Shown here: positions 23,501 through 35,500 of the stretch, piece after piece
Position numbering within the stretch: the first letter of the stretch is position 1
Layout: each line of letters starts with the position of its first letter
Assembly (NCBI GenBank): GCA_964036665.1
Contig: OZ038529.1
Coordinates: 12,036,060-12,100,059, forward strand
DNA: 64,000 bases
Origin: Gordius sp. MW1
Taxonomy: Eukaryota; Nematomorpha; Gordioida; Gordea; Gordiidae
Reading direction: 5' to 3'
The notes under the pieces: model-generated
The model's database searches: none
What the model saw: the letters and a program-made list of their open reading frames with translations, nothing else
Told to the model about the DNA's origin: nothing
Made by a program: the position numbers and the translations under genes

Positions 23501-26500
23501 AAAGCCTAAGGAAGGTCATAATTTAGCACACAGTTGGCTAGGTTAAAACTATTAACATTGATATGAAAGGTGATACCTGCTGTAGCTCGCCTTTTCCCAT
23601 ACTCAAATTAAGCCTTTTCCCATACTCAAATTAACTCATTAGTGCTTTTCCTTTTAGCGTTGTTAATTCTTTTTGGCGTTGATGGTACACGACTAGTTCC
23701 GATTCCACTTTTTTGGGCCAACCGTGAAGTACGTAATTATATACTTGTCCTAGAACAGGATCTTGACGGGTATGTCTGGCCACATCTGCCGATGTAATTG
23801 GTAATTGCTTAAATGTTTCTTCGTAAATAGCACAAATATCTCCCTCTTGAGATATTGTTTCGTCCGGAACAGCTAACCTTGAGAGCATATCTGCACGAGC
23901 GTTTTCTTTGGTATTCTTATATCTAATATTAAATTGGTACGGTGTTGTAAATAAAGCCCATCGTTGAAGTCGCGCCGATACAGCTTGAGGTACGTTTTTG
24001 GTTTGATTAAATATTGATAATAGTGGTTTGTGGTCTGTTACTAGAGTGAAGGTTTGGCCATAAATGTATTCTCGAAATTTTTGAAATGCAAATATAATGG
24101 CTAACGCTTCTTTTTCAATTTGGCTGTAATTTCTCTCCGCAGCGTTGAGTGTGCGCGAGGCAAAAGAAATGGGATGCTCGTACCCCTTAATTTCATGTGA
24201 TAAAACGGCGCCGATACCTTCCGCTGAAGCATCGGTGGAGAGTAGCAATGGTAATTGAGGATTAAAATGAACTAAAACAGGAGCATTAATTATTTTTTTC
24301 TTTATTTTATTAATGGCATTTATACAATCTTGTGTCCAATTCCATTTCACTGATTTTCTTAATAATTTATACAACGGTTGTGCTAGAGTCGAAAAATTTT
24401 GTATAAACTTAGCATAATAGGTAGCCATGCCTAAGAAAGATTGTAATTCTTTAATTGATGTAGGGTCAGGAGCATTTATAATTGCCTTAGTATTTTTGTT
24501 AGTTGTGTGAATTCCTTCCTCGTTTATTATATGTCCAAGATATTCAATTGATTTTTGTAAAAAATTACATTTTTCTCGTTTTAATTTTATATTAGCCTCA
24601 TCCAATATTTTAAACACTATTTCGAGATTTTTATTGTGATCCTCAATTGTTTTCCCAGACACGATAATGTCGTCTAAATAACATACTACACCATTAATGT
24701 TCCTAAATAATGAGTCTATGAAGCGCTGAAATATCGCTGGGGCAGAAGCAATTCCGAATGGAAGTCGAGTATATTGAAAAAGTCCTCTGTGGGTATTAAT
24801 TGTTAAAATATTTTGTGATTTTTCAGTAATTTTAATTTGATAATAAGCTTCCTTTAGGTCTAATATGGAGAAATATCTAAAACCTGCTAATTTAGAAAAC
24901 AAGTCTTGGATTCGGGGAAGAGGGTATTTTTCAACAACTAGATTATTATTCAAATTTCGGAAATCTCCACAAATTCGTAATCCCCCATTTTTTTTAAGAA
25001 CAGTAACAATGGGCGCTGCATAGTCGGCATATTTTACAGATTTCAAAACCCCTTCATTAACTAGTCGGTCTAACTCCTTATCCACTTTTTCTTTAATAAA
25101 ATAAGGGATTGGTCTGGGCCGAAAAAATTTAGGAGAGGATTCGGGTTTAAGTTTAAGTGTTGTATAAAAATCAATAACTCCGGTGGATTTATTATCAAAT
25201 AACGAAGAATATTTGTTAGTAATATCATTCAAATTATTGTAACAATTAACCATATTGATTGAAGAGGGAGTGGTATCATCTTTAATCCATTTATGTGCCA
25301 GTTGAATTAGGATATGGGGAAAATGTTGCAACCAATCGCGTCCTAATATGTTGTGGCCATGGCCTTCTGATACGATTAACGGCAATTTAAATCGTTTGCC
25401 ATTTTCAGATACTGTCACCTCGGTTTTCCCTTTCGTTGGTATGGTTGTACCATTATAGCTCTTTAAGATAGTTTTGAGTGGAGAAACGTTCCGTACTACA
25501 ATGTTTCCTCCATTCACCATTGTCACTGATGACCCTGTATCAATTTCAAAATTAACATCTAGATCATTTACCTTTAATGTATAAGTGGGAAATGACGAAT
25601 ATCCCTTCAAATAATTCACTTGATGATGCGTAACACTGCATTCGCTCTTGCATATTTTTCCAATGTGTCCCTTTTTTTGACATTTAAAACAAACTGCAGT
25701 TCGAAATTTACACATGGCCCGATTATGATTCCCCCCGCATGAATAACAATAATTTAAGGACCTGGGTTTTACCAAATGAATTGTTTCCGAATGATTCAAT
25801 AATTGCGATTGTAGTTCTGCCCTTTCCATGGCGCGAGAGGTGTCCAGCGCAATTTGCCATGTCAAATTTTCTATGCCTAAAAGGCGTTCAACAATCTTTG
25901 TTTTCTTTAATCCAGCTACAAACCTATCACGGAGGCTACTTTCAAGGTTCGATCCGAATTCGCAATGGATTGCCACCCCCTTTAATCTTGCTGTAAATGC
26001 ATCGATGGTTTCATCATCCATTTGGGACAACTTATTAAATTTGTAGCGTTGTACGATTGGGTTTAATTTGGGAGAATAAAAGTTTTTTAGGGCTAAACAT
26101 AATTCTTCAAAAGGAAGGTTTGCAGGGTCCTGGGGGGCAATAAGGTTTGTAAGTAATTCGAAATTTTCGGTACCTATAACGGATAGAAATAAGGATTTTT
26201 TATCGCAACCGATAACATTGTGAAAATGGTTGAATTGTGACAAGTATAAGTCAAAACTATCGGTAGGATTATATTGATGGAATTGTATATTGGAATTCGA
26301 CCGCGCCATATTTTATAGCGTAATAAAATGCGTAAGAAAGGGAAAAAATCCAAGAATGCATTTATGCGATAATTTGGTAATATATAGGAAAAAGCGTGGG
26401 AATAATAATGTACTTAATTACAATAATGAATGCGAACTCAAATCATGGTGAGAGTGTGGGAAAGTAACTAATGATATTATAACTAATGGGTGAGAGTGTG

Positions 26501-29500
26501 GGAGTATTAACTAAAAAGGAAAAGCACTAATGAGTTAATTTGAGTATGGGAAAAGGCTTAATTTGAGTATGGGAAAAGGCGAGCTACAGCAATACCCATC
26601 TTTCAAAGATTTTAATAACCCAAATTTCCTATATTTGGAAGATTTACTTTTAAACTTTGAAGGGTTTGGGGCAAAACTCTCGCTATAAAAGAGAAGGCTT
26701 GTCTTCAAAAATTGAAAACGCTAGCTTTATTAAAAAACCCCCCTCCCTCCCCTAAGCCGATAAATATTTCACATGAAAATCCTTACCAGTAACATTTTTT
26801 TTGTTTCTATATAAATCTGATTGCTCACTTTGAAAAATTTAATAAATCTCTAAGTCTGATTTAGAGGCCTAACAAAGTCATAATTAATAATCAAAACCGC
26901 CTTAAAGGCAAAAAATATCTAAATCTTTGAGTGTTCGAACCCTTAGTTAGAATAAAAGGTAAGATTTGACGGGTCTTATTTAGTCCTTCCATATGGTTTT
27001 ATCCCTCAAATGAGACTTTAAAGGCATTGACCTTTTTGCCCTTCATATTCTAATCACGACCCTTCCCTTATTATGACAATCCTCAGAAAGTTAAGGCGTA
27101 GTAAATGATACTTCCCACTGCGTGATTCAAAGTTAATAATTTTTGAACTGATCAAAAAAAAAATTTTTCACGGAATTCACCTGTGATATCGAAAATATGG
27201 TTGAACAAAAAAATTGAAAAAATTCTGAGGTGGAAAAAATATTTTTTTTCATATTCTTTTGAAAGGGGGCTGAAAAAATCTTTACAAGTTAGTAAATATT
27301 CTTGGCATTAAGTCCTTATGCCATACTTCCTCATAATTTGACTTAAAAGGGTGACAATATCCTCCTATAAGAAAAATCAAAATATATTAGATGTCTCATC
27401 AATATCACGCCCACAAACACAAAGAAGTGAAAGTGCGAGAAATGGAAGCAAAATCGGGTGTTGGCATCATGGGCTTAAAATGTTTGGAGTAAAAAGGGTA
27501 CAAATAAGTTGCCATTTGTTGTGTTTTTTTAAATGTATATGTAGTTTATAACACAAAGATATGGTAGCTAAAAAGGTTAACGGATAATTACTGACAAGTT
27601 GGTGGAGGATTATGTCTTTCAATTACTGCGATCATACTTGAAGAAGGAATAATTGGACAAAGTCAACAAAAAACTTAGCTATATTCTAATACTTCTCAAA
27701 CTGCATGTATTTTTAAATCAGCTTCATTCAATTAGCCCAGGTAGTCCGTGGTCATAAAAAAGGCCTTGATCCCTGCTACATTTGACATGAAGCAGCATCT
27801 AAAAGCAAAATAAAGTCTCGCTGGAGGCATATTAAAAGTCAAATACATTTGAGACAAATATTCATTTACTTTACTATATCGTTTCTATGAGTGGCGACCT
27901 TAACACTAGGGCCTTGTGAATTTGCTTTTCATCGGCTCTTTTCTTATTTTGCCCGACCAGAGCTCGACACATTTTTTAAATCTTTGGCCCGATTCGAGCC
28001 CGAGCTAGTAATAACAGTTTTTTAATTCGTAGCTTTTAAGCAAATTTAGTGTTAGAAATTTATATTACCATATAAAAAATAATGAAATTGATTGACATCT
28101 ATTATTACGATGAAAGAACTTGGAATTCAACTTTATCTTGCTGTAATTCAAAAATTTTTCAAAAACAAATAAATATATGTTAAATTATTTTATTCGATTA
28201 AAGTTGCAATAGCTAACTCATATAAACTTATAAAAGTAATATTAAAAAAAATTAAGAATAAAATCTTGCAATTCTGAACAAAAATGATTATATATTGAAA
28301 GGATGGGCTGTGCAAAAAAGATGACCCTGTATAGCCTTTCTATTTCTTATAAATATGGTTGAATAATTTCGGAATTTATTTTTAAATTGCTATTAATTAA
28401 AGCTTGCGAGCCGAGCTTGGGACGGGTCGGGTTTGCCATCAGGCCCAAAATCTTTCATTATTTTTTGTCCGGACCCGGCACAAAATATTATCAGGTTACC
28501 GCGGGCGCGGATCAAGTCGTGTCTCGGGCCGCACGTGTGTGCTTAACTTACCACTCACATCATAAGTGGTGGTAACATGCAGGGGGATAAGTTTGAATAA
28601 ATCAAAAACAAATACTTGTATTACTATAGAAATTTTAATTTTAATTAATTACAAACATGTATAAAACACTGTATTCTTAAGAAATCCTTAAAGACGAATG
28701 GTACATTTTATAAATATATTTTTAAATAATAGAAAACCCCATGTAATTTTTTTTATATTTAGGGGAGACCGGGGCCTAAATAGCCATAAAAAATTAAACC
28801 ACTTTTAAAAAAAACTAATGATTATTTTTTCAATTTTTTTGTTGGAACGTAATTTTAAGGTCTATTTTTACCATAGGGAAAAAATTCGGATTGAAAAAAT
28901 TAATAGTTTTCTCACATATTAAATTTAAAAAAAACAAAAATCCTAAAAATTCAAAAAATGCCCGGGGCAAGTCATACCCCCTTTCGTGGGATAGATTATC
29001 CCTTACGATTTCACTTTCTCTTGGTGTATGCTAACTCAAATCAATAAAAGGATTGTTTTATTACAAAAAAAACATAGAGAATGTAAATGAATATGGTTAT
29101 ATTTTACATAATACAAATAAAAAAGGGTCATAAAGACAATCTGATTTAGGTACCCTTAAAAGACAAATTCTGCAATGGAAAAATAAATCTTTAAATAGTC
29201 TATTAATATTCCAAATTACACTAACATAAATTATATTAAACAAAACTATTGTTTTTTAAATCTTGACATATGTCTACGCAATGAAAAATGGCTACTACTA
29301 GCCCCTCACCGACTAGCCCCGCCCCCTAATTTTTTATACAAATAATAATTTATCATATTATATTGCAAATAAAAATTTAAAATTAGGCAATATTTATAGA
29401 GTAAATATCCCTTTATAAGATAAAACTTAAATTAGTCCAAAATGCAGGCTAAAAAATTTTATGCGCAAAATACAAAATTTTGTCAAGGCTACTAACAGCC

Positions 29501-32500
29501 CCGAAAAATCGTTTTTCCTCTATAAAAATTTTAAATTTTATTTTCTCTAAACAAAAAATTTTTTACTTAAACCTTATGGAAAAATACACATATGGTTTAA
29601 ATTGTATATCATTATTATTTTAAAAAATAATTACAAAGATAATAGTAGCCCCGGGCTCTGACTAGCCCCGGTCTCCCCTAGTTTGATTTCCATTATCTTT
29701 TATATTGATTATTAATATACATCTAATCAAAAAATAAGAAGAGAGGTATTTTAATAAACGTTAACCTATTAATTTATTTTCACCTGTGTAAGGTAGATCA
29801 AGGTCGACGTTATTATCGATTTTCTTATGAATTTGCTTAGACATATTAAAGGGGCTTTTATTATAAGCATTTATTAAGTTAACGATTAAGATTTAAAAAT
29901 TAAGTTACAAATATTAATAGGAGTCGGTGACCTCGTTAAAATCGTTTTTAACAATATTTTCCCCTGAACTGTTATTGATTGGATGTTTAGAGATGCTAAG
30001 ATAAAGTTTATGTTACGTACGGTCTGAACCATGGGCGCAGCCAGGAGTGAATGCGGCGGGTACCCACCCAAATCTAATTATTCTTATATATATACAAGTG
30101 ATTATGTTAGAATTTGGAAAAAACTCATTCGGACTCTCCCTCAATAATTATCATATTTGCACCCCCTTCCCATTTTAAATCCACTATATCGAGGAAACAA
30201 AAATTTTGTTTTTAAATTAGCTTAAATAATGATTAAAAAGCATAATAATCTATATAAACTAAAGAAATTACAATATAAAATGCTATCAAATTAAATATTT
30301 AGCAACGTTGCTTACACGATCATATTTGAATTCCATAGAATTGATTAATTTATCATAATGTATATCCAAATTTCGGGGACATAAAGCAAATTTATTACAA
30401 CTAAGGTTAAGTCATTTTTATAACAAATATGGGATGCGATAAAAATTATTAAGTAAATAAAATCAAAATCATTTACACACTTATGAAATCATAACAACAC
30501 TCCAAATATCCGATAAATATATAATACATTATGGCACACGCGTATTTTTTACATAGAGTAAAGTAAACTTAGCTATTGATCAATTTTTAACTATCAAACT
30601 GTAAAATATCGATTAACCAGTTTCGGCTAATAGATTTATTTCCATCTATTCTAACATAATGATTTCATTAAATGAATGTATAAATTGGTTTCTTATGACC
30701 TTAATACACATCAGCGTGATTTAAGGGAACATTAAAAAATCAGAAAAGGCCCTAGAGGAGATATTTTGAATTAAGGTTTATTTTTACTATAGGGAAAAAC
30801 TTGATTTAATAAATTTTCCACAAATTGAGTTCAAAAAAATCCTAGAATTTAAAAGTGCTCGGGATAAGTTATAACCCAGTTTTAGCCTTTATGTTTTCAC
30901 TACTTTCTACAAATTTTACAAACTCAAATCTATTAAGAGATAATTTTACTATTAAAGATTATTCTTTTTATTTAAATAACTTATAAAAAAATTAATTATG
31001 AATCATGATAAATCCAGCATTTTAAATGCAAGCCGTCATCACAATAAGATCATTTAAGGAGAGTGGCCTTCTTACAAACTTAGCCCCTCTGTAAAAGGCT
31101 TTGATGTTTTGAAATGTTTGGCTACCTTGTTAGAATAATATTAAAATAGAAGAGACATTTTTTAGGTTAAAAGCCATTTGTTTAAATAGGAGGTCCCTAT
31201 TGTTCTTCTAGAGTAGAAAGAAATTATACGCATTGTTTGAATTGTTAATTTGCAATGCATTTTGACGCGCCGCCTCTAAGCTAAATGCATTTCAATTGTA
31301 GAATGAATATTTTGGTCAAACTGGTCCATCCCACCCATATATGTATTGTACATTTTAACCATAACGAGCAATCAATCAACTATCATTCTAGGAGAGAGAG
31401 TAAGTCGAGGGACGTAGTAGGTAATCTAATGCAGTGATTCTTAACCTGGGGGTCGCGACCCCCTAGGGGGTCGCGAGAAGTTTGCCGGGGGGTCGCTAAA
31501 TTTTTTTAGAATAAAATAAAATATTCAGAAAGCTTTAGAAAAAATACTCACCAGGGGATTACTCGTTGTCTTAGATTCATTATTAGAATTAATAAATGAT
31601 TGTAATTTAAAATCTTTGTTTAAAACTAAAAGTTTGCCGCAATTTTGTACAAATTCGTGCAGAATATCCTCCATTATTTTCAGCAGCAATTCAAAATTTG
31701 CCGCCTTTCGCTAGTACATATTTGTGTGAAAAAGGCTTCTCAACTATGGTGGATATAAAAACTACAAAACGCAATCGATTGCGACTAGATTCCTGCATGA
31801 GGATAGCATTACAATCAATTGTACCAAGAATTAACAAATTGGCTGAAGATGTTCAGCAGCAGAAATCTCATTAAATATATTTCCGAATGCATATATTTTT
31901 TATTTTAAACATTGTTTTTATGTTTAATTATGAAGTTTTTATGTTATTATTATTTCATTATCTATTTAAATTTAAAAAGATAATGAAATAATAAAGTTGT
32001 GTTTTATGTTATTATATAATAAAATGAAAAAATAATAGAAAATCAAAATATAGATAATAAAACAAATATAAATTATTATGAAAAACATGGGGGGCCGCAA
32101 ACAAATTATAAATTATTTGGGGGGCCGCGTGTATAAAAAGGTTAAGAACCACTGATTTATCTGATTACGGAATGTATTCACAATCAATATTTGTAGACCT
32201 GTCTTACTAATAGCTTTCTTTGCAAGTTGTCCATATTATAATCAAAACAATTTATACTTTATAAAACCCCACCGAAAATTATAAATAAATTAAAAATATT
32301 TTTACTTTTTTCTAGTACCATTAATGGTGCTTGCATTATTATTTTGCTAAAAGAATTTTCTCAATGCATGTTATTTTAAATAATCATTTATACAGCAAAT
32401 ACATTTATAATTAGGCAACCGCTATCTCAATGATTTTCAAACTGTTAGAATTAATTTCTTTGCAGAATTTAATAAAAGGCGGAAGGTTCAGGGGCTTAGT

Positions 32501-35500
32501 GCCTGGCTAGGTCCAAGAGACCGTGTTTATTTCTATCTATTAGGCCGTTAAAACTCTCAATAATCAGATTGCTTCACCCTTGGATTCTTGCTTAAAATTC
32601 TGGTAAATATTTTCATTAAAACGCATATATTAACACTATCTACGTCATTCACAAGCCCCTTTGCAAAAAATGGAAGTTTATCTTCAGATCGTAAGCCGGC
32701 TTTACAAAAGCGCTATAAAATTATAATATAATAAAACTCTACAACATAAAGCTAGGCGTCCTCCACAAAGACGTGCACTGCATTTCCCGTCCGTGCAATG
32801 CAAGAAATACAATAGGGCCGCCTGACTCAAAACAAAGATGGTTAATGAATTTAGATTAAGATAGAAGGCGAAAAACATGCTAAATGTGGGCACGTTGACT
32901 ACACATTAACGCCTACAAGAGACGAGGTGGAATTAAATTAAGGCTCGAAAGTTAGGTCAGGGGTACAAGTTATTGTACAGTGGGTCACCAAAAAATATAA
33001 GGTATCGTTCTAAGCCAATCGTCTAAGGACGAGGCAGTGGAAGTCACATGATGTTCAAGCAGGTTAATGTGCGTGAAGATTGCAGATTAAGGGGGCCTCC
33101 TAGCCATTATGTGCGCGTTTGTTAACCAAATTAGGTGTAAGTAATTAAAGAAAGACATATTCTCCGAATCATTGGTAAAGGAGAAGAAGATAGGACAGGC
33201 AGAAATGCTGCCTTAGGTATGGGCAAAGGGGAAAATTTTTTCAAGTATTCTAGGCATGCGACATGGCGATCGTTAGCACTTATATTCAAAAACTTAAAGA
33301 TCATATTGTGACTTATAGAAGTGGGAAGCATTCAATTGACTATCTGCTCATACAGCGGAAGAATCGATGGAGGATCAAAGCTTGCAAAATAATACAGGGA
33401 GAATCGCCACATTCTCCACTAGTTTTGGCTCTTGAAAGAAAACTATGTATGTAATGAGGAAGGTTTATATACCTCGAATTAGATGCGAATTGCCAAAGAT
33501 AGGTCGGCGAGCGAGAAATACATCAGGAGGTCTCTAGACATTTTAGTGCCAGGAAGTTGGTATGGTACCTACACGTAGAGTTGTTAAATTGCTAACTTGC
33601 TTCAACTCCAGCTACCATCTGCTCGAGTTTCTGCTCGGCCCTCTAGCTATATGCTACTGTTCTGCCTAGTTCACCGAACAGGTTAGCACATTGTGCTAAC
33701 GCGCATAATATGCAACTCAGTGTGCGTGCTCGCTGGAGTTTGAAGCAAGTTAGCAATTTAACAACTCTACCTACATGACATTTGAGAGATTCTAACTGCC
33801 CATTTAAATGAAACGGCAATTAATGTTCTAGGACGGACCAAAGAGGGAAAAGATTTAATGAGAAAACTATGGTGGTAGGATCAAATGATTGGGGTTTTCA
33901 TCGAATAAAATAAAGTTCTATACAGAGGGTGGCATCTAAAGGAAGTCAGAGGATTATCAAGAATATGGGATGGCGATAAGAGCCACGAAGAAGGCCGTTG
34001 CAATAGCGAAGAATTCTGCGTATACCGAGATGGCAAATAAACTGGATCATATAAGGGACGACAGTATGTACAAATTGGCTAAGATGTGGAATCAGAAAAG
34101 TTGATTTGGTCATACTATATTCAAGCCGAAGGAGGTGATGGAAAGGTGAAAAGGATATTATAAGGAATTTATCATTATTGCAAATGACAAGATTCCCTGC
34201 CTTATTCATCCAAACATAAATATGGTCGAACTCTTTCAGGAGGATAAAGTTAGGACACAAAGGAGCAAGATGTATAAAGGAAATGCTAATGGCTTATGCA
34301 AGCATGAAGCGGATGGCGATGAGAAGAAGTCACAAGCTATTGGGGGAAGAGTGAATTTCTAATTATTGGAGAGCAAGCATGATTGAACCCATATTTAAAG
34401 GCAAAGGAAACCCTCAGGAATGTGGCAAAGAGTTTTCAAACTTGACACTCCAAAACTTATGCAAAGAATCTTAGTAACATTGCTGAAGAACGAGGTGGAA
34501 ATATCTGCTAACCAATTTGGATTTATGGCCTATAAATCCACAATCGACTTATGATATTACTAAGATAAATGATGGATAAATATGAGGAAAAGAGAAGAGT
34601 CCTACATATGGTCTTTATCGAATAGAAGAAAGGTTGACACCGCCCCTTGCGATGTATTTTGTTTGTGCTTGAGAAAACAAAATAACCCTAACGCATATGT
34701 GCTGCTTATGAAAAATATTTATGAAGCCTCAAATTTTTGCGAAGAACGACAATTATGGATTCTAAACTGGATCACAACAAGGATTTGCGCTCCCTTTTTA
34801 TTCAATATAATTATGGACATGAGAACGAGATACATCTAAAAGCCATCTCCCCCGGTGTATGCTATATGTCGATGATATAGTACCATGCAAAGAGGCAAAG
34901 CAAAAAGTATATGAAGGCTGAAAAGTGGCCAAAGCGCATAGTCGAATACGATTAAAAAATTAACAATCGGAAAAATGTATACTGGATAGTGGTGTTAAAT
35001 TGCTAACTAGCTTCAACTCCAAACGCGAGCACACACTGAGCTGTTTAATATGCTGGTTAGCACAATGAGTGCTCGCTGTTCTGTGCACTAGGCAGAACAG
35101 TAGCATAAAAATGCTCGAGAGGCGAGTCGAAGCAGCGAAATCTGTTCAAGCATTGAGCAGATAGCCTCAGCATTAAACTCGAGCAGATAGTAGATATAAT
35201 TGCTATTTGCTATGATTTAGTAACTTTAAATATTTGCTCATATTATATATCATAAATAAATTAAGAACTTTGCCCCCTTCCCTTTTTTACCCTTTTTCGC
35301 ATGCTGACGATTTAGTGACTCTGTCATTTTTGTTATTTGCTGAGCATCTATGTTAAAAATGTAAGTTGTTTGTTGTCTTAAAAAAGGCAGTTATAAGTCT
35401 AAAGGAGGTATCATTTTATAATTGCATTAATTTATATTTGAAATAAAGGATTACAATAAATATGTTTTTAAGATTGATATACATTTGATATAGGTATTTG

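Larger units (their letters stand above)
23578..26591 (-). mobile_element. Ty3/gypsy-type element with terminal inverted repeats and no integrase
   Basis: 3,014 bp. Both ends are the same 78-bp sequence in inverted orientation: TGCTGTAGCTCGCC... at 23,578-23,655 and its exact complement at 26,514-26,591. Flanked by a perfect 5-bp direct repeat ATACC (23,573-23,577 and 26,592-26,596). No direct LTR is present. The inverted repeat itself holds a 23-bp tandem word (TTAATTTGAGTATGGGAAAA plus GGC, twice). Between the ends lie a 200-bp leader with two GTGAGAGTGTGGGA copies and one intact gag-pol frame. It sits in gene 1 intron 1, in the same orientation as the gene. Confidence 0.9.

Noticed and set aside
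25739..26046. Plus-strand open frames of 72-85 codons.
   Set aside because: Antisense shadows of the gag-pol frame with no domain features.
23578..26591. Ordinary LTR retrotransposon with direct LTRs.
   Set aside because: I compared the two ends in both orientations. They match only as reverse complements, and no direct repeat longer than a few bases was found at the termini.
29784..29850. Minus-strand candidate exon 'QIHKKIDNNVDLDLPYTG' ending at ACA G|GTGAAA, inside gene 1 intron 1.
   Set aside because: It would end in phase 1, but exon 2 of gene 1 needs phase 0, and its acceptor is weak. Without a partner exon it cannot be supported.
31424..32162. 8-bp target duplication for the hAT element at 31,432.
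   Set aside because: The flanking octamers (ATCTAATG and ATTTATCT) do not match well enough to claim.
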